In this document: piece after piece, positions 26,101 through 34,217 of the stretch
Layout: each line of letters begins with the position of its first letter
How positions within the stretch are numbered: the stretch's first letter is position 1
Position numbers and translations under genes: made by a program
NCBI RefSeq assembly: GCF_009760405.1
Contig: NZ_WRPP01000006.1
Span: forward strand, 248,001-312,000
Source of the DNA: Nocardia terrae
GTDB lineage: Bacteria > Actinomycetota > Actinomycetes > Mycobacteriales > Mycobacteriaceae
DNA: 64,000 bases
Direction of reading: 5' to 3'
Notes under the pieces: model-generated
The model's input: only the letters and a program-made list of their open reading frames with translations
Database searches by the model: none
Told to the model about the DNA's origin: nothing

Positions 26101-27600
26101 TCAGTGTCCGGCGGTCGCCTTGAAGCCGCGCGGTACCAAGATCACCGTGAGCACCGCGACCGCGCCCACCATGGCCGTCGAGATCCAGGAGGTGGTGGTC
26201 AACGCCGAATCGTAGGCGTGCTGGGCGATGCTCAGCACCTGGTCGCCGGTGGGGCCGCCGATCTTGTCGGCGACATAGGCCGCACCGCCGACCGAGCCCC
26301 GCGCATCGGCCAGATCCTCGCCCTGCAAGGGCAATCCGGTCATGTGGCTGGTGAACAGGCGGCCGTGAATGCTGCCCAGCAGCGCCACGCCCAGGCCGAT
26401 GCCGAGTTCGTAGTTGGTCTCCTCCACCGCGCCCGCCTGACCCGCGCGCTCGGGCGGGACCGCGGCCACCAGCACCGCGGCGGCCGTGGTGATGGCGATG
26501 CCGTCGCCGATGCCGAGGCAGACCAGGATGAGCGCGACGATCGGATAGGTGGTGGTGGGCACCGCGGCCAGCACCGCGAAACCCGTTGCCAGCGCGCCCA
26601 ATGCGAACCCCATGAGGAATCGCACGCCCACGCGCTGCATGAGCCACGGCGTGGCCAGCGAACCGAGCAGGGTGGCGATGGCGGCGGGCAGCATGCGCTC
26701 ACCGGCCTGCGACGGCGTGTAGCCGTGGATGTACTGCAGCCACAACGAGATCAGGAACAGCGCCGCGCCGATGGCGAGCATGGCCAGCAGGGTGGCCAGC
26801 GCGGCGGCGGTGAAGGCGCGGTTCTTGAACAGGCGCACATCCAGCAGCGGATCCGGCGACCGCAGCTGGCGGTAGGCGAACAGACCCAGCAGCACGAAGG
26901 CCGCGACCATGATCACCAGATCGATCGCGGCCGGATTGCCCTTGGCCACATGCTTGATGCCCCACGCGAGGGCGACGACGCCGAGCACCGACAGGACCGC
27001 GCTCACCCAGTCCAGACCGCCCTCGTGCGGGGCCTTGTACTCGGGCAGCAGCCACACACCCAGGGCCACCGTGATGATCACGACGGGCACGTTCAGCCAG
27101 AACGCCGCCGACCAGCCGAACGCCTCGACCAGGTGGCCGCCGACCAGCGGGCCGATGGCCGCGCCCGCGCCCGCCACCGAGGCCCAGATGCCGATGGCGA
27201 GGGTGCGTTCCTTGTCATCGGTGAAGATATTGCGAATCAGGCTGAGCGTGGAGGGCATCACCATGGCGCCGCCGACACCCAGCAACGCGCGGCCCGCGAT
27301 CAGCTGTGCCGGTTCGGTCGCGGTCGCCGCGACCACCGAGGCGAGTCCGAACAGCATGAAGCCCGCCAGGAACAACCGCTTGCGACCGTATCGATCGCTG
27401 ATCGCGCCGCAGGTGATGAGCAGGCCACCCAGCACCAGGCCGTAGAGGTCGACGATCCAAAGCTGTTCCATGGGACTGGGTTCCATGGCGTCGATGAGCG
27501 AGGGCAACGCGACGTTCAGGATGGTCGCGTCCATGGCCACCAGCAGCAGGCTCGCGCACAGCACGGCCAGCATGGCCCAGCGCGATCGGATCCCGGCCAC
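26101..27600 (-). CDS. DHA2-family MFS drug exporter
   Basis: The 499-residue transporter has 14 membrane segments and the EmrB/QacA features: LLVAMDATILNVALPSL in helix 1, the GAISDRYGRKR loop, and motif C-like GVGGAMVMP. The GTG at 27600 is chosen because GAGGAGGCGGG precedes it; an in-frame ATG at 27645 lacks a clear site. It is convergent with the sigma factor and lies downstream of nothing obvious. It is probably a proton-driven multidrug exporter. Confidence 0.88.
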   Translation of the reverse strand: MAGIRSRWAMLAVLCASLLLVAMDATILNVALPSLIDAMEPSPMEQLWIVDLYGLVLGGLLITCGAISDRYGRKRLFLAGFMLFGLASVVAATATEPAQLIAGRALLGVGGAMVMPSTLSLIRNIFTDDKERTLAIGIWASVAGAGAAIGPLVGGHLVEAFGWSAAFWLNVPVVIITVALGVWLLPEYKAPHEGGLDWVSAVLSVLGVVALAWGIKHVAKGNPAAIDLVIMVAAFVLLGLFAYRQLRSPDPLLDVRLFKNRAFTAAALATLLAMLAIGAALFLISLWLQYIHGYTPSQAGERMLPAAIATLLGSLATPWLMQRVGVRFLMGFALGALATGFAVLAAVPTTTYPIVALILVCLGIGDGIAITTAAAVLVAAVPPERAGQAGAVEETNYELGIGLGVALLGSIHGRLFTSHMTGLPLQGEDLADARGSVGGAAYVADKIGGPTGDQVLSIAQHAYDSALTTTSWISTAMVGAVAVLTVILVPRGFKATAGH

Positions 27601-27675
27601 GTTTCCCGCCTCCTCGATTAGACCTTCGCCAGCTTGTGGCAACAACCTGGCTAAGCCTACTCGAGGGTCGCGGAG

Positions 27676-28071
27676 CTACTTGTTCACGTGCTGCTTGGCG
27701 AGCAGGTCGCGGATCTCGGTGAGCAGTTCCAGCTCGGTGGGATCGGCCTTCACCTCGGTGGGCTTGCTGAGCCGGTTCTTGATCGTGTTCATCGGCAGGA
27801 TGAGGACGAAGTAGAGGACCGCGGCCACGCAGACGAAGTTGACGGCGGCGCTGATGATCGGGCCGAGCGCCACGAAGGTGGACGGCTTGTCGGCGATGAT
27901 CTGGAATCCCAGACCGTATTCCTTGTTGCCGCCCAGGATTGCCAGCAGCGGCTCGATCAGCCCTTTCGTCACCGAGGTGACGATGGCGGTGAAGGCCGTG
28001 CCCATCACGACCGCGACCGCGAGATCGATCACATTGCCCTTCATCAGGAAATCTTTGAAACCCTTGAGCAT
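27676..28071 (-). CDS. mscL: Large-conductance mechanosensitive channel MscL
   Basis: The 131-residue channel releases solutes on hypo-osmotic shock. It starts MLKGFKDFLMKGNVIDLAVAVVMG, the conserved N-terminal amphipathic helix and first pore helix. The second helix lies near 70-95, and a C-terminal cytoplasmic helix bundle follows (TELELLTEIRDLL). The ATG at 28071 is the family start. It lies 53 bases from the BCCT carrier gene on the same strand, forming an osmotic-stress group. Confidence 0.96.
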   Translation of the reverse strand: MLKGFKDFLMKGNVIDLAVAVVMGTAFTAIVTSVTKGLIEPLLAILGGNKEYGLGFQIIADKPSTFVALGPIISAAVNFVCVAAVLYFVLILPMNTIKNRLSKPTEVKADPTELELLTEIRDLLAKQHVNK

Positions 28072-28124
28072 GACGCTGCGTTCATCCAATCCGAGACGTA
28101 TTCGTAATCTTCTGATTGTGGAGT

Positions 28125-29681
28125 CTAAGGGGCCTCCGCGCGGAAGGTTCTCACCAACGCGGCACACATCGCGAGCATGACGACACTGAACGGCAGGGCT
28201 ATGAGAATGGCCACGGTCTGCAGGGTGGTCAGCGCCGAAGCGCCGGTGCCGCTGGCCACCAGCAATGCGACCGCTACCGCGCCTTGCGCGCAGGTCCAGA
28301 AGGCGCGACTCCAGGTCGGGGGCTCGGGATTGCCGCCCGAGGAGAGCATGTTCACCACCAGCGCGCCCGAATCGGCGGAGGTGACGAAGAACAGCACGAT
28401 CACCAGGATCGCCAGGCCCGCGGTGACCGAACCGCCGGGCAATGTGTTGAGCAGTGCGAAGAGAGCGCTGTCACGATCGGGTCCGTCCGGGCCGACCAGT
28501 CCACCGCCGCCGAACATTTCGCGGTGCAGGCCCGCGCCGCCGAAGACCGCGAACCAGACGAAGGTCAGCAGGGTCGGCACCAGCAGCACGCCCGCCACGA
28601 ACTCGCGCACCGTGCGGCCGCGGGAGATGCGCGCGATGAAGACGCCGACGAACGGCGCCCAGCTGATCCACCAGCCCCAGTAGAAGACCGTCCACTGCTT
28701 GGTCCAGGCCGTTCCCTCCGAACCTTCGGTCGCGCCGGTGTAGAGGCTGATCTTCGGCAGCGTCTGCAGGTATTGCCCGATGTTCTGCACCAGGTCGTTG
28801 ACGATGAAAAGCGTCGGCCCCGCGATCAGCACGTAGAGCAGCAGCATTCCGGCCACGCCCATGTTCGCCTGCGAGAGCAGCTTGATGCCCTTGTCCACGC
28901 CGGTCGCCACCGAGACCGTGGCCAGCGCGGTGACCCCGACGATCAGCACCACCTGCAAGCCCTTGCCCGGTTCGTGCAGCCAGCCTTGGTAATTCAGCCC
29001 CGCCGAGATCTGCAGCACGCCCAGCCCCAGCGAGGTCGCCACGCCGAAGACCGTGCCGATCACCGCCACCACGTCGATGACGTCCCCGCGCCAGCCGCGA
29101 ATACGGTCGCCCACAAGCGATTCCAGCGACCAGCGGATGGAGACCGGGCGGCCCTTGCGGTGGATCGAGTACGCGATGGCCAGGCCGACGACCACGTAGA
29201 TGGCCCAGGGATGGATGCCCCAGTGCAGGAAGGTCTGCACCATGGCCGAATCCGCGCGCTGCGCCTTCGTCGACCCGACGCCGGGCCGCGGGTCCTGGTA
29301 GTGGAACAGCGGCTCGGCCACGCCCCAGAACACCAGGCCGATCCCCATGCCCGCCGCGAACAGCATGGAAAGCCAAGCGCCGATCGAGTATTCGGCCCGC
29401 TCCCCGTCGTCGCCGAGGGTGATGTCGCCGAATCGCCCCAGCCCCAGCCAGATCGCGAACACCACGAAAAGGCTCACGATCACGATGTAGTACCAGCCGA
29501 AGCCGCCGATCACATTGTCCTGCAGGGCCTTCGCCTGGCGGGCCGCGGTGTCGCGGAAGACGATGGCGTAGACGGTGAACGCGGTGACGACGATGGCGGC
29601 GGGCCAGAAGACGCGGGGCTCCACCGCCATTCGATGGTGGGCCGGGACGGGATCGGACGTGCCCTTGCTCGGTGCGCTCAC
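28125..29681 (-). CDS. BCCT-family betaine/choline/carnitine transporter
   Basis: The 518-residue carrier has 12 membrane segments and the BCCT signature around WTVFYWGWWISWAPFVG in helix 8. An earlier GMGIGLVFWGVAEPL glycine-rich helix binds the substrate's trimethylammonium group in BetP-like members. The GTG start follows GAGGACA. The C terminus is short, without the long osmosensing tail of BetP. Beside mscL it should take up compatible solutes in response to osmotic stress. Confidence 0.93.
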   Translation of the reverse strand: MSAPSKGTSDPVPAHHRMAVEPRVFWPAAIVVTAFTVYAIVFRDTAARQAKALQDNVIGGFGWYYIVIVSLFVVFAIWLGLGRFGDITLGDDGERAEYSIGAWLSMLFAAGMGIGLVFWGVAEPLFHYQDPRPGVGSTKAQRADSAMVQTFLHWGIHPWAIYVVVGLAIAYSIHRKGRPVSIRWSLESLVGDRIRGWRGDVIDVVAVIGTVFGVATSLGLGVLQISAGLNYQGWLHEPGKGLQVVLIVGVTALATVSVATGVDKGIKLLSQANMGVAGMLLLYVLIAGPTLFIVNDLVQNIGQYLQTLPKISLYTGATEGSEGTAWTKQWTVFYWGWWISWAPFVGVFIARISRGRTVREFVAGVLLVPTLLTFVWFAVFGGAGLHREMFGGGGLVGPDGPDRDSALFALLNTLPGGSVTAGLAILVIVLFFVTSADSGALVVNMLSSGGNPEPPTWSRAFWTCAQGAVAVALLVASGTGASALTTLQTVAILIALPFSVVMLAMCAALVRTFRAEAP

Positions 29682-29693
29682 GTGAGGTGTCCT

Positions 29694-29731
29694 CTGTGTC
29701 GGCTCGAATCAACTGTGTCGGCTCGAATCAA
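29694..29731. repeat. Perfect tandem repeat of a 19-base unit
   Basis: CTGTGTCGGCTCGAATCAA occurs twice head to tail (29694-29712 and 29713-29731), 13 bases upstream of the BCCT start codon. It could be a short duplication or a paired regulator site. Confidence 0.8.
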
Positions 29732-29742
29732 CGAAACAACCC

Positions 29743-29776
29743 CGACCCCGAGCCCGTGGGCCCGGAATCGGGGTCG
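29743..29776 (-). terminator. Hairpin terminator after the helical-protein gene
   Basis: CGACCCCGA (29743-29751) and TCGGGGTCG (29768-29776) pair perfectly, with an inner GCCC/GGGC stem. Read on the minus strand the stem is followed by TTGTTTCGTT. It ends the transcript of the two helical proteins. Confidence 0.7.
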
Positions 29777-29782
29777 ATCGAA

Positions 29783-30145
29783 CTACTTTCCGGCCCGGTT
29801 CTTCAGCGCGGTGACGACCTCGTTGACCGCGGCCAGCACGTCCTGTGCGGCGTGGTCGAGATTGGCCCGCACCTGTTCCAGGGTGCTCTGCAGATCCTCC
29901 GGGGTGATCTTGTCGGCGAATGCCTTCGCCATATCGGCGAGATCGGCGGCCGCGTTCTGCGCTCGGTCGGCGAGTTCGGCGGCGGCGCCGCTGGCGCGTT
30001 CGGCCAGCTGCCCCGCCACGGCCTCGCCCCGCGCCCGCAGGTCGCCGGCGGTGACCCCGAGGTCGGTGGTCAGGTCGTCGGCGGTGGTGCGGAAGTCGTC
30101 GGCCAGGCGCTCGGCGTTGTCGCGGAAGTCGTCATTCGTCGGCAT
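29783..30145 (-). CDS. Small all-helical Ala-rich protein (stress or apolipoprotein-like)
   Basis: This 120-residue protein has no Cys or Trp and is built of repeated Asp/Ala-rich amphipathic helices (ADDFRTTADDL, ELADRAQNAAADLADMA). It has no signal or membrane segment. The composition resembles LEA-like or apolipoprotein-A-like bacterial stress proteins. It follows a second, shorter helical gene by 13 bases and ends at a terminator. A role in desiccation or osmotic protection fits the MscL/BCCT neighbours but is inference. Confidence 0.75.
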   Translation of the reverse strand: MPTNDDFRDNAERLADDFRTTADDLTTDLGVTAGDLRARGEAVAGQLAERASGAAAELADRAQNAAADLADMAKAFADKITPEDLQSTLEQVRANLDHAAQDVLAAVNEVVTALKNRAGK

Positions 30146-30158
30146 CGTCGGGCGGCCC

Positions 30159-30374
30159 TTACTTCGATCCGCCGCCCAGTTTCTCCTTGACCTTGTCCAT
30201 GAAGCCGCCGACTTTCTCCTTCACGTCCTCGCCGGCGTGTTCGAGCCTTTCCTTCAGGTGCTCGGCCCCGGACTGGGCGTCGTTCATGGCGCCCTGCACG
30301 TTTTCGCGGGCCTGGTCGGCGGCTTCGCGCGCCTGGTCACCGGCCTCGTTCATCTTGTCGCCGAAAGAAGACAT
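30159..30374 (-). CDS. Short hydrophilic helical protein (CsbD/antitoxin-like composition)
   Basis: The 71-residue product is highly charged (EAADQARENVQGAMND, KEKVGGFMDKVKEKLGGG) and entirely helical, resembling the small CsbD-like or MT0933-type actinobacterial stress proteins. A strong GGAGG lies 8 bases before the ATG. It is first in a two-gene operon with the larger helical protein. The sequence between it and the ALO-type gene is short. Confidence 0.78.
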   Translation of the reverse strand: MSSFGDKMNEAGDQAREAADQARENVQGAMNDAQSGAEHLKERLEHAGEDVKEKVGGFMDKVKEKLGGGSK

Positions 30375-30483
30375 CGGAACCTCCTTGCGTTGGTCACGCT
30401 CGGGCAGATGCAGCGATCTTTCAGCAACCGATACTAGTCCGTTTGTCCAACTCGTGGGGGCTGTCGGGCGACGGGCCGAGTTG

Positions 30484-31782
30484 TCAGGCGACCGGGCCGA
30501 GCACGCGCTCGATGTAGGCGTTGGTGAAGCGGCCCTTCGGATCGAAGCGGCGGCGGACCTCGGCGAAGCGCTCCCAGTCCGGGTAGCGCTCGCGCAGGGT
30601 TTCGGCGGTCTGGAAGTGCCGCTTGCCCCAGTGCGGGCGGCCGTTGTAGCGATCGAAGACGCGTTCGCAGGCACGGAAATACGGCTCGTAGTTCATGCCC
30701 TGGTACTGGTGCACGGCGATGTAGCAGGTCTCGCGGCCGCCGGCGGGGGACAGGAAGGCGTCGTCGGGGGCGACCCAGCGCACCTCGATCGGCATCGCGG
30801 TGTCGAAGTGGCTCGCCACCTCCTTGATCTCGCGGATGGCGTCGGCCGAATGTTCGCGCGGCAGTGCGTATTCCATCTCGGTGAAGCGGAACAGGCGGGG
30901 GCTGGCGAAGACTCGGTAGGAGCGCTCGACCTGGCGTCGGTAGCTGCCCGCGTAGGCCACGGAGCGCTGGACCGTGGGGATCAGGCTCGGGCGGCGACGG
31001 GTCAGGCGGCACAGGGCGTCGAAGGTGTAGTTGGTCATGAGAATGTCCGAGAACCAGTCCACGGCCTTGCCGCGCGGCTGCTCGGGCAGGTCGACCCGGT
31101 TGTTGCGCTTGGTCATCGCCAGCGGGCTGTGCGCGAACATGTAGAACTCGAAGTGCTCGTTGCCGTCGACGTAGGTGTCCAGGTCGGCCAGGATCTCCTC
31201 GAGCGGCAGCGGCCGCTCGACGCCCTCGAGCACGAACGACGGGACCATCTGCAGGGTCACGGCGGTCACCACGCCGAGCGCGCCCACGTTCACCCGCGCG
31301 GCGCGCCAGCCGTCGGGATCGGTCTGCTCGTTGAGCTCGACCCGGCTGCCGTCGGCGAGCATGAGCTCCACCGAATGCAGTGCGGCCGAGAGGTTCTGCA
31401 GCTTGGACCCGGTGCCGTGGGTGCCGGTCGCGGTCGCGCCCGCGATCGACTGCACGTCGATGTCGCCGAGATTGGGGAAGGCCAGACCCATCGGGTGCAG
31501 GGCATTGCTGGCGGCATTGAGCGTGATGCCCGCCTCGGCGCGGACCAGGCCGGTGGCTCGATCGACGCTCAGGATCTTGTCCAGCTTGTTCAGCCGCATC
31601 AGCGTGCCGTCGGTGAGCACGGTCTCGGTGAACGAATGCCCCGATCCGGCGACCCGGACGGTGTGGCCGTCGGCCTCGGCTGCTGCGAGTACTGCCGCGA
31701 CTTCCTCGGGCGAGCTCGGTTCGGCAATGGATGCCGGAGTACAGCGCTGATCCCCGGCCCAGTTCGCCCAAGAGTTGGTCAT
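30484..31782 (-). CDS. FAD-linked sugar-1,4-lactone oxidase/dehydrogenase (ALO family)
   Basis: The 432-residue protein has an N-terminal VAO-type FAD domain with RVAGSGHSF, TATGTHGTG and the dinucleotide GATATG. A C-terminal D-arabinono-1,4-lactone oxidase domain follows, with PHWGKRH near 382. It is close to mycobacterial L-gulono-1,4-lactone dehydrogenase in layout. The His of the AGSGHSF motif, often the flavin attachment site, is present. It probably oxidises an aldonolactone. It is monocistronic between the helical genes and a TetR regulator. Confidence 0.88.
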   Translation of the reverse strand: MTNSWANWAGDQRCTPASIAEPSSPEEVAAVLAAAEADGHTVRVAGSGHSFTETVLTDGTLMRLNKLDKILSVDRATGLVRAEAGITLNAASNALHPMGLAFPNLGDIDVQSIAGATATGTHGTGSKLQNLSAALHSVELMLADGSRVELNEQTDPDGWRAARVNVGALGVVTAVTLQMVPSFVLEGVERPLPLEEILADLDTYVDGNEHFEFYMFAHSPLAMTKRNNRVDLPEQPRGKAVDWFSDILMTNYTFDALCRLTRRRPSLIPTVQRSVAYAGSYRRQVERSYRVFASPRLFRFTEMEYALPREHSADAIREIKEVASHFDTAMPIEVRWVAPDDAFLSPAGGRETCYIAVHQYQGMNYEPYFRACERVFDRYNGRPHWGKRHFQTAETLRERYPDWERFAEVRRRFDPKGRFTNAYIERVLGPVA

Positions 31783-31815
31783 GCGACCAACTCTAAGGGT
31801 TCGGTGTGATGTGCG

Positions 31816-32490
31816 CTACCGTTTGCGCGGCGGGCACGCCGCGGCTTTCGCCCGTTCCACCTCGTCTTCGGTCAAGGGCGGTTGAGTGAGCGGCATGCGC
31901 GGCACGCCGTCGCCGCGGACACCGTTGAGAATCAGCGCCATATAGCGCTCCCAGACATCGGGATTCACCGGCCGGGCGAACCCGGCGATGCCGTCGACCA
32001 TGTTCACCAGGGCGAAGAAATCACCCGCCTCGATCTCGGGCTGCAGCGCGCCCGCGTCCTTGGCGCGCTGGATGACCGCGGTCATGCCGGGTCGGATGCG
32101 GTCCTTCATGACGCAGAAGCGGTCCATGCTGTCGTGCAGTTCGAGGATGACCTCGCCGAAACCGCGGTTGACCGCGATGTGCCGGCACGAGTACTCGAAC
32201 AGATCGACCAGGCCCTCCCACGGATCCGCGTGGTGCAGCGCCGTGTCCACGGCCCCGGCCAGCTCGGTGACCATGGTGTCGAAGACCTCGGAGATGAGCT
32301 CCTGCTTGTTGGCGAAGCGGCGGTAGACCGTGCCGACGCCGACTCCGGCGCGTTCGGCCACGTCGTCGAGCGTGACCTCCAGGCCGCGGTCGGCGAACAA
32401 CTCGCGGGCGGCCGCGATGATGCGCTGCTGATTGCGGGCGGCGTCCGCGCGCAGACGCCGAGGTGGTGGCGCGGTGGTGACGTGATTCAC
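31816..32490 (-). CDS. TetR-family regulator of the adjacent exporter
   Basis: The 224-residue regulator has the HTH LDDVAERAGVGVGTVYRRFANKQELI (about 40-65), the common GVGVGTVYRRF recognition helix. The GTG start is 119 bases from the divergent MFS start. The intergenic region holds a 13-base inverted repeat and related half-sites. The pattern is that of a drug-responsive repressor of the neighbouring DHA2 exporter. Confidence 0.9.
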   Translation of the reverse strand: MNHVTTAPPPRRLRADAARNQQRIIAAARELFADRGLEVTLDDVAERAGVGVGTVYRRFANKQELISEVFDTMVTELAGAVDTALHHADPWEGLVDLFEYSCRHIAVNRGFGEVILELHDSMDRFCVMKDRIRPGMTAVIQRAKDAGALQPEIEAGDFFALVNMVDGIAGFARPVNPDVWERYMALILNGVRGDGVPRMPLTQPPLTEDEVERAKAAACPPRKR

Positions 32491-32512
32491 AGGTTAATCC
32501 TAACAGGAATCG

Positions 32513-32588
32513 GGATTATCCGGAGGCTATGTCTCCGTTTGCCATGGTAGCTTTGACCGGTAAACGGAGACGGCTTCTCCGTTAATCC
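32513..32588. promoter_or_regulatory. CTCCGTT-type operator array between TetR and DHA2 genes
   Basis: GTCTCCGTTTGCC (32531-32543) and GGTAAACGGAGAC (32559-32571) are inverted arms with one mismatch, 15 bases apart. Related half-sites lie on both sides: GGATTATCCGGAG (32513-32525) and TCTCCGTTAATCC (32576-32588). The array covers both expected promoters. Confidence 0.6.
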
Positions 32589-32608
32589 TAGGGGACGAGG
32601 AAAACACC

Positions 32609-34105
32609 ATGACAACAGCACTGGAGAAAGACGTGGCAGTGCCGGTTCCGACCGGGCGGCGCGGGTCCCACGCCCTGCGCTGGTGGGTGCTCGCCGTACT
32701 CGGCGTCGCCCAGTTGATGGTCGTGCTCGACGCGACCGTCGTGAACATCGCCCTGCCGCACGCCCAGGCCGACCTCGGCTTCTCCAACGGCGACCGGCAG
32801 TGGGTCATCACCGGCTACGCGCTGGCCTTCGGCAGCCTGCTGCTGCTGGGCGGACGGCTCTCCGATCTGTTCGGGCGGCGCACGACCTTCATCGTGGGCC
32901 TGGTCGGATTCGCGGCCGCCTCGGCGGTCGGCGGCGCGGCCGGGAACTTCGAGGTGCTCGTCGGGTCGCGCGTGGCGCAGGGCGTGTTCGCGGCGTTGCT
33001 GGCGCCCGCGGCGCTGTCGCTGCTGACCGTGACCTTCACCGAACCCGCCGAGCGGGCAAAGGCTTTCGGCATCTTCGGCGCCATCGCGGGCGCCGGCGGC
33101 GCGCTGGGTCTGCTGCTGGGCGGTGCGCTGACCGAGTGGGCCTCGTGGCGCTGGGTGATGTACGTGAACCTGGTGTTCGCGGCCATCGCACTGGTCGGCG
33201 CGATTCTGTTGCTGGCCAAGCATGTCGCCACCGAGCGGCCCAAGCTGGACCTGCCGGGCACGCTGACCGTGACCGCCGCGCTGTTCGGCATCGTGTACGG
33301 CTTCTCGCACGCCGAATCCGACGGCTGGACCAATGGCGTGACGCTGGCCTTCCTGATCGGCGGCGTGGTGCTGCTGGGTGTGTTCGTGGCCATCGAGAGC
33401 CGGGTTCCGCATCCGCTGCTGCCGCTGCGCGTGGTGCTGGACAAGACCCGTGCCGCTTCCTACATCACCGTGTTCACCATCGGCATCGGCATGTTCGCGA
33501 TGTTCCTGTTCCTGACCTACTACATGCAGCAGCAGCTGGGCTACTCGCCGATCATCACCGGCGTGGCCTTCCTGCCGATGGTCGCGGGCATGGTCGCGTC
33601 GTCCACCACCGTTCCGGCGCTGCTGATCCCGCGGGTCGGTCCGAAGGTGACCGTGGTGACCGGATTCCTGCTCGCCACACTGGGAATGGTGCTGCTGACC
33701 CGCATCGGCGTGGACACCGGCTACGCGAGCCACATCCTGCCCAGCCTGATCCTCATGGGCCTGGGGCTCGGTATGGCGATGTCGACCGCCTTCTCCGGCG
33801 CGACCTCGGGCATCGACCACCGGGACGCGGGCGTCGCCTCGGCCATGGTGAACACCAGCCAGCAGGTCGGCGGTTCGATCGGCACCGCGCTGCTGAGCAC
33901 GCTGGCCGCGACCGCGTTCGACAACTATGTGTCCGACCACGTTCCGCCGTCGGCGGGCGTGCTGGCCGAGGCCGCGGTGAAGAGTTACACCACCACCTTC
34001 TGGTGGGCCGCCGCGATCTTCGTGGTCGGCGCGGTGGCGACCGGGCTGATCATGCCCAACAAGGTCCCGGTGCCCGCCGAGGGTGAACCCGTTCTGGCGC
34101 ATTAA
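32609..34105 (+). CDS. DHA2-family MFS drug exporter
   Basis: The 498-residue transporter has 14 membrane helices, MVVLDATVVNIALPHAQ in helix 1, GGRLSDLFGRRTTF in loop 2-3, and motif C AGAGGALGLLLGG in helix 5. It is divergent from a TetR regulator with a shared operator array, which indicates substrate-inducible expression. It ends before a perfect 14-bp-stem terminator. Confidence 0.92.
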   Translation: MTTALEKDVAVPVPTGRRGSHALRWWVLAVLGVAQLMVVLDATVVNIALPHAQADLGFSNGDRQWVITGYALAFGSLLLLGGRLSDLFGRRTTFIVGLVGFAAASAVGGAAGNFEVLVGSRVAQGVFAALLAPAALSLLTVTFTEPAERAKAFGIFGAIAGAGGALGLLLGGALTEWASWRWVMYVNLVFAAIALVGAILLLAKHVATERPKLDLPGTLTVTAALFGIVYGFSHAESDGWTNGVTLAFLIGGVVLLGVFVAIESRVPHPLLPLRVVLDKTRAASYITVFTIGIGMFAMFLFLTYYMQQQLGYSPIITGVAFLPMVAGMVASSTTVPALLIPRVGPKVTVVTGFLLATLGMVLLTRIGVDTGYASHILPSLILMGLGLGMAMSTAFSGATSGIDHRDAGVASAMVNTSQQVGGSIGTALLSTLAATAFDNYVSDHVPPSAGVLAEAAVKSYTTTFWWAAAIFVVGAVATGLIMPNKVPVPAEGEPVLAH

Positions 34106-34121
34106 TTTTCACTCTTGATCT

Positions 34122-34152
34122 CGCAGCCCGCTCGCTTCGCGAGCGGGCTGCG
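34122..34152 (+). terminator. Terminator of the DHA2 exporter gene
   Basis: CGCAGCCCGCTCGC (34122-34135) and GCGAGCGGGCTGCG (34139-34152) form a perfect 14-bp stem with a TTC loop, 16 bases after the stop codon. Confidence 0.88.
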
Positions 34153-34167
34153 TCAGATATGGAAGAA

Positions 34168-34192
34168 GCCCCGGCTCATGATGAGCCGGGGC
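34168..34192 (-). terminator. Terminator of the secreted lipase gene
   Basis: GCCCCGGCTCAT and ATGAGCCGGGGC flank a central base. On the minus strand the stem is followed by TTCTTCC. It lies 26 bases beyond the lipase stop, back to back with the exporter terminator. Confidence 0.8.
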
Positions 34193-34217
34193 CGCTTCTT
34201 TCTCGGCTTACCGCGAT

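Noticed and set aside
26104..27621. Open frame of 505 codons on the plus strand
   Set aside because: Antisense of the DHA2 exporter, with a His/Gln/Arg-rich product and no recognisable fold.
32588..34102. Open frame of 504 codons on the minus strand
   Set aside because: Antisense shadow of the DHA2 exporter with low-complexity His/Gln/Arg content.
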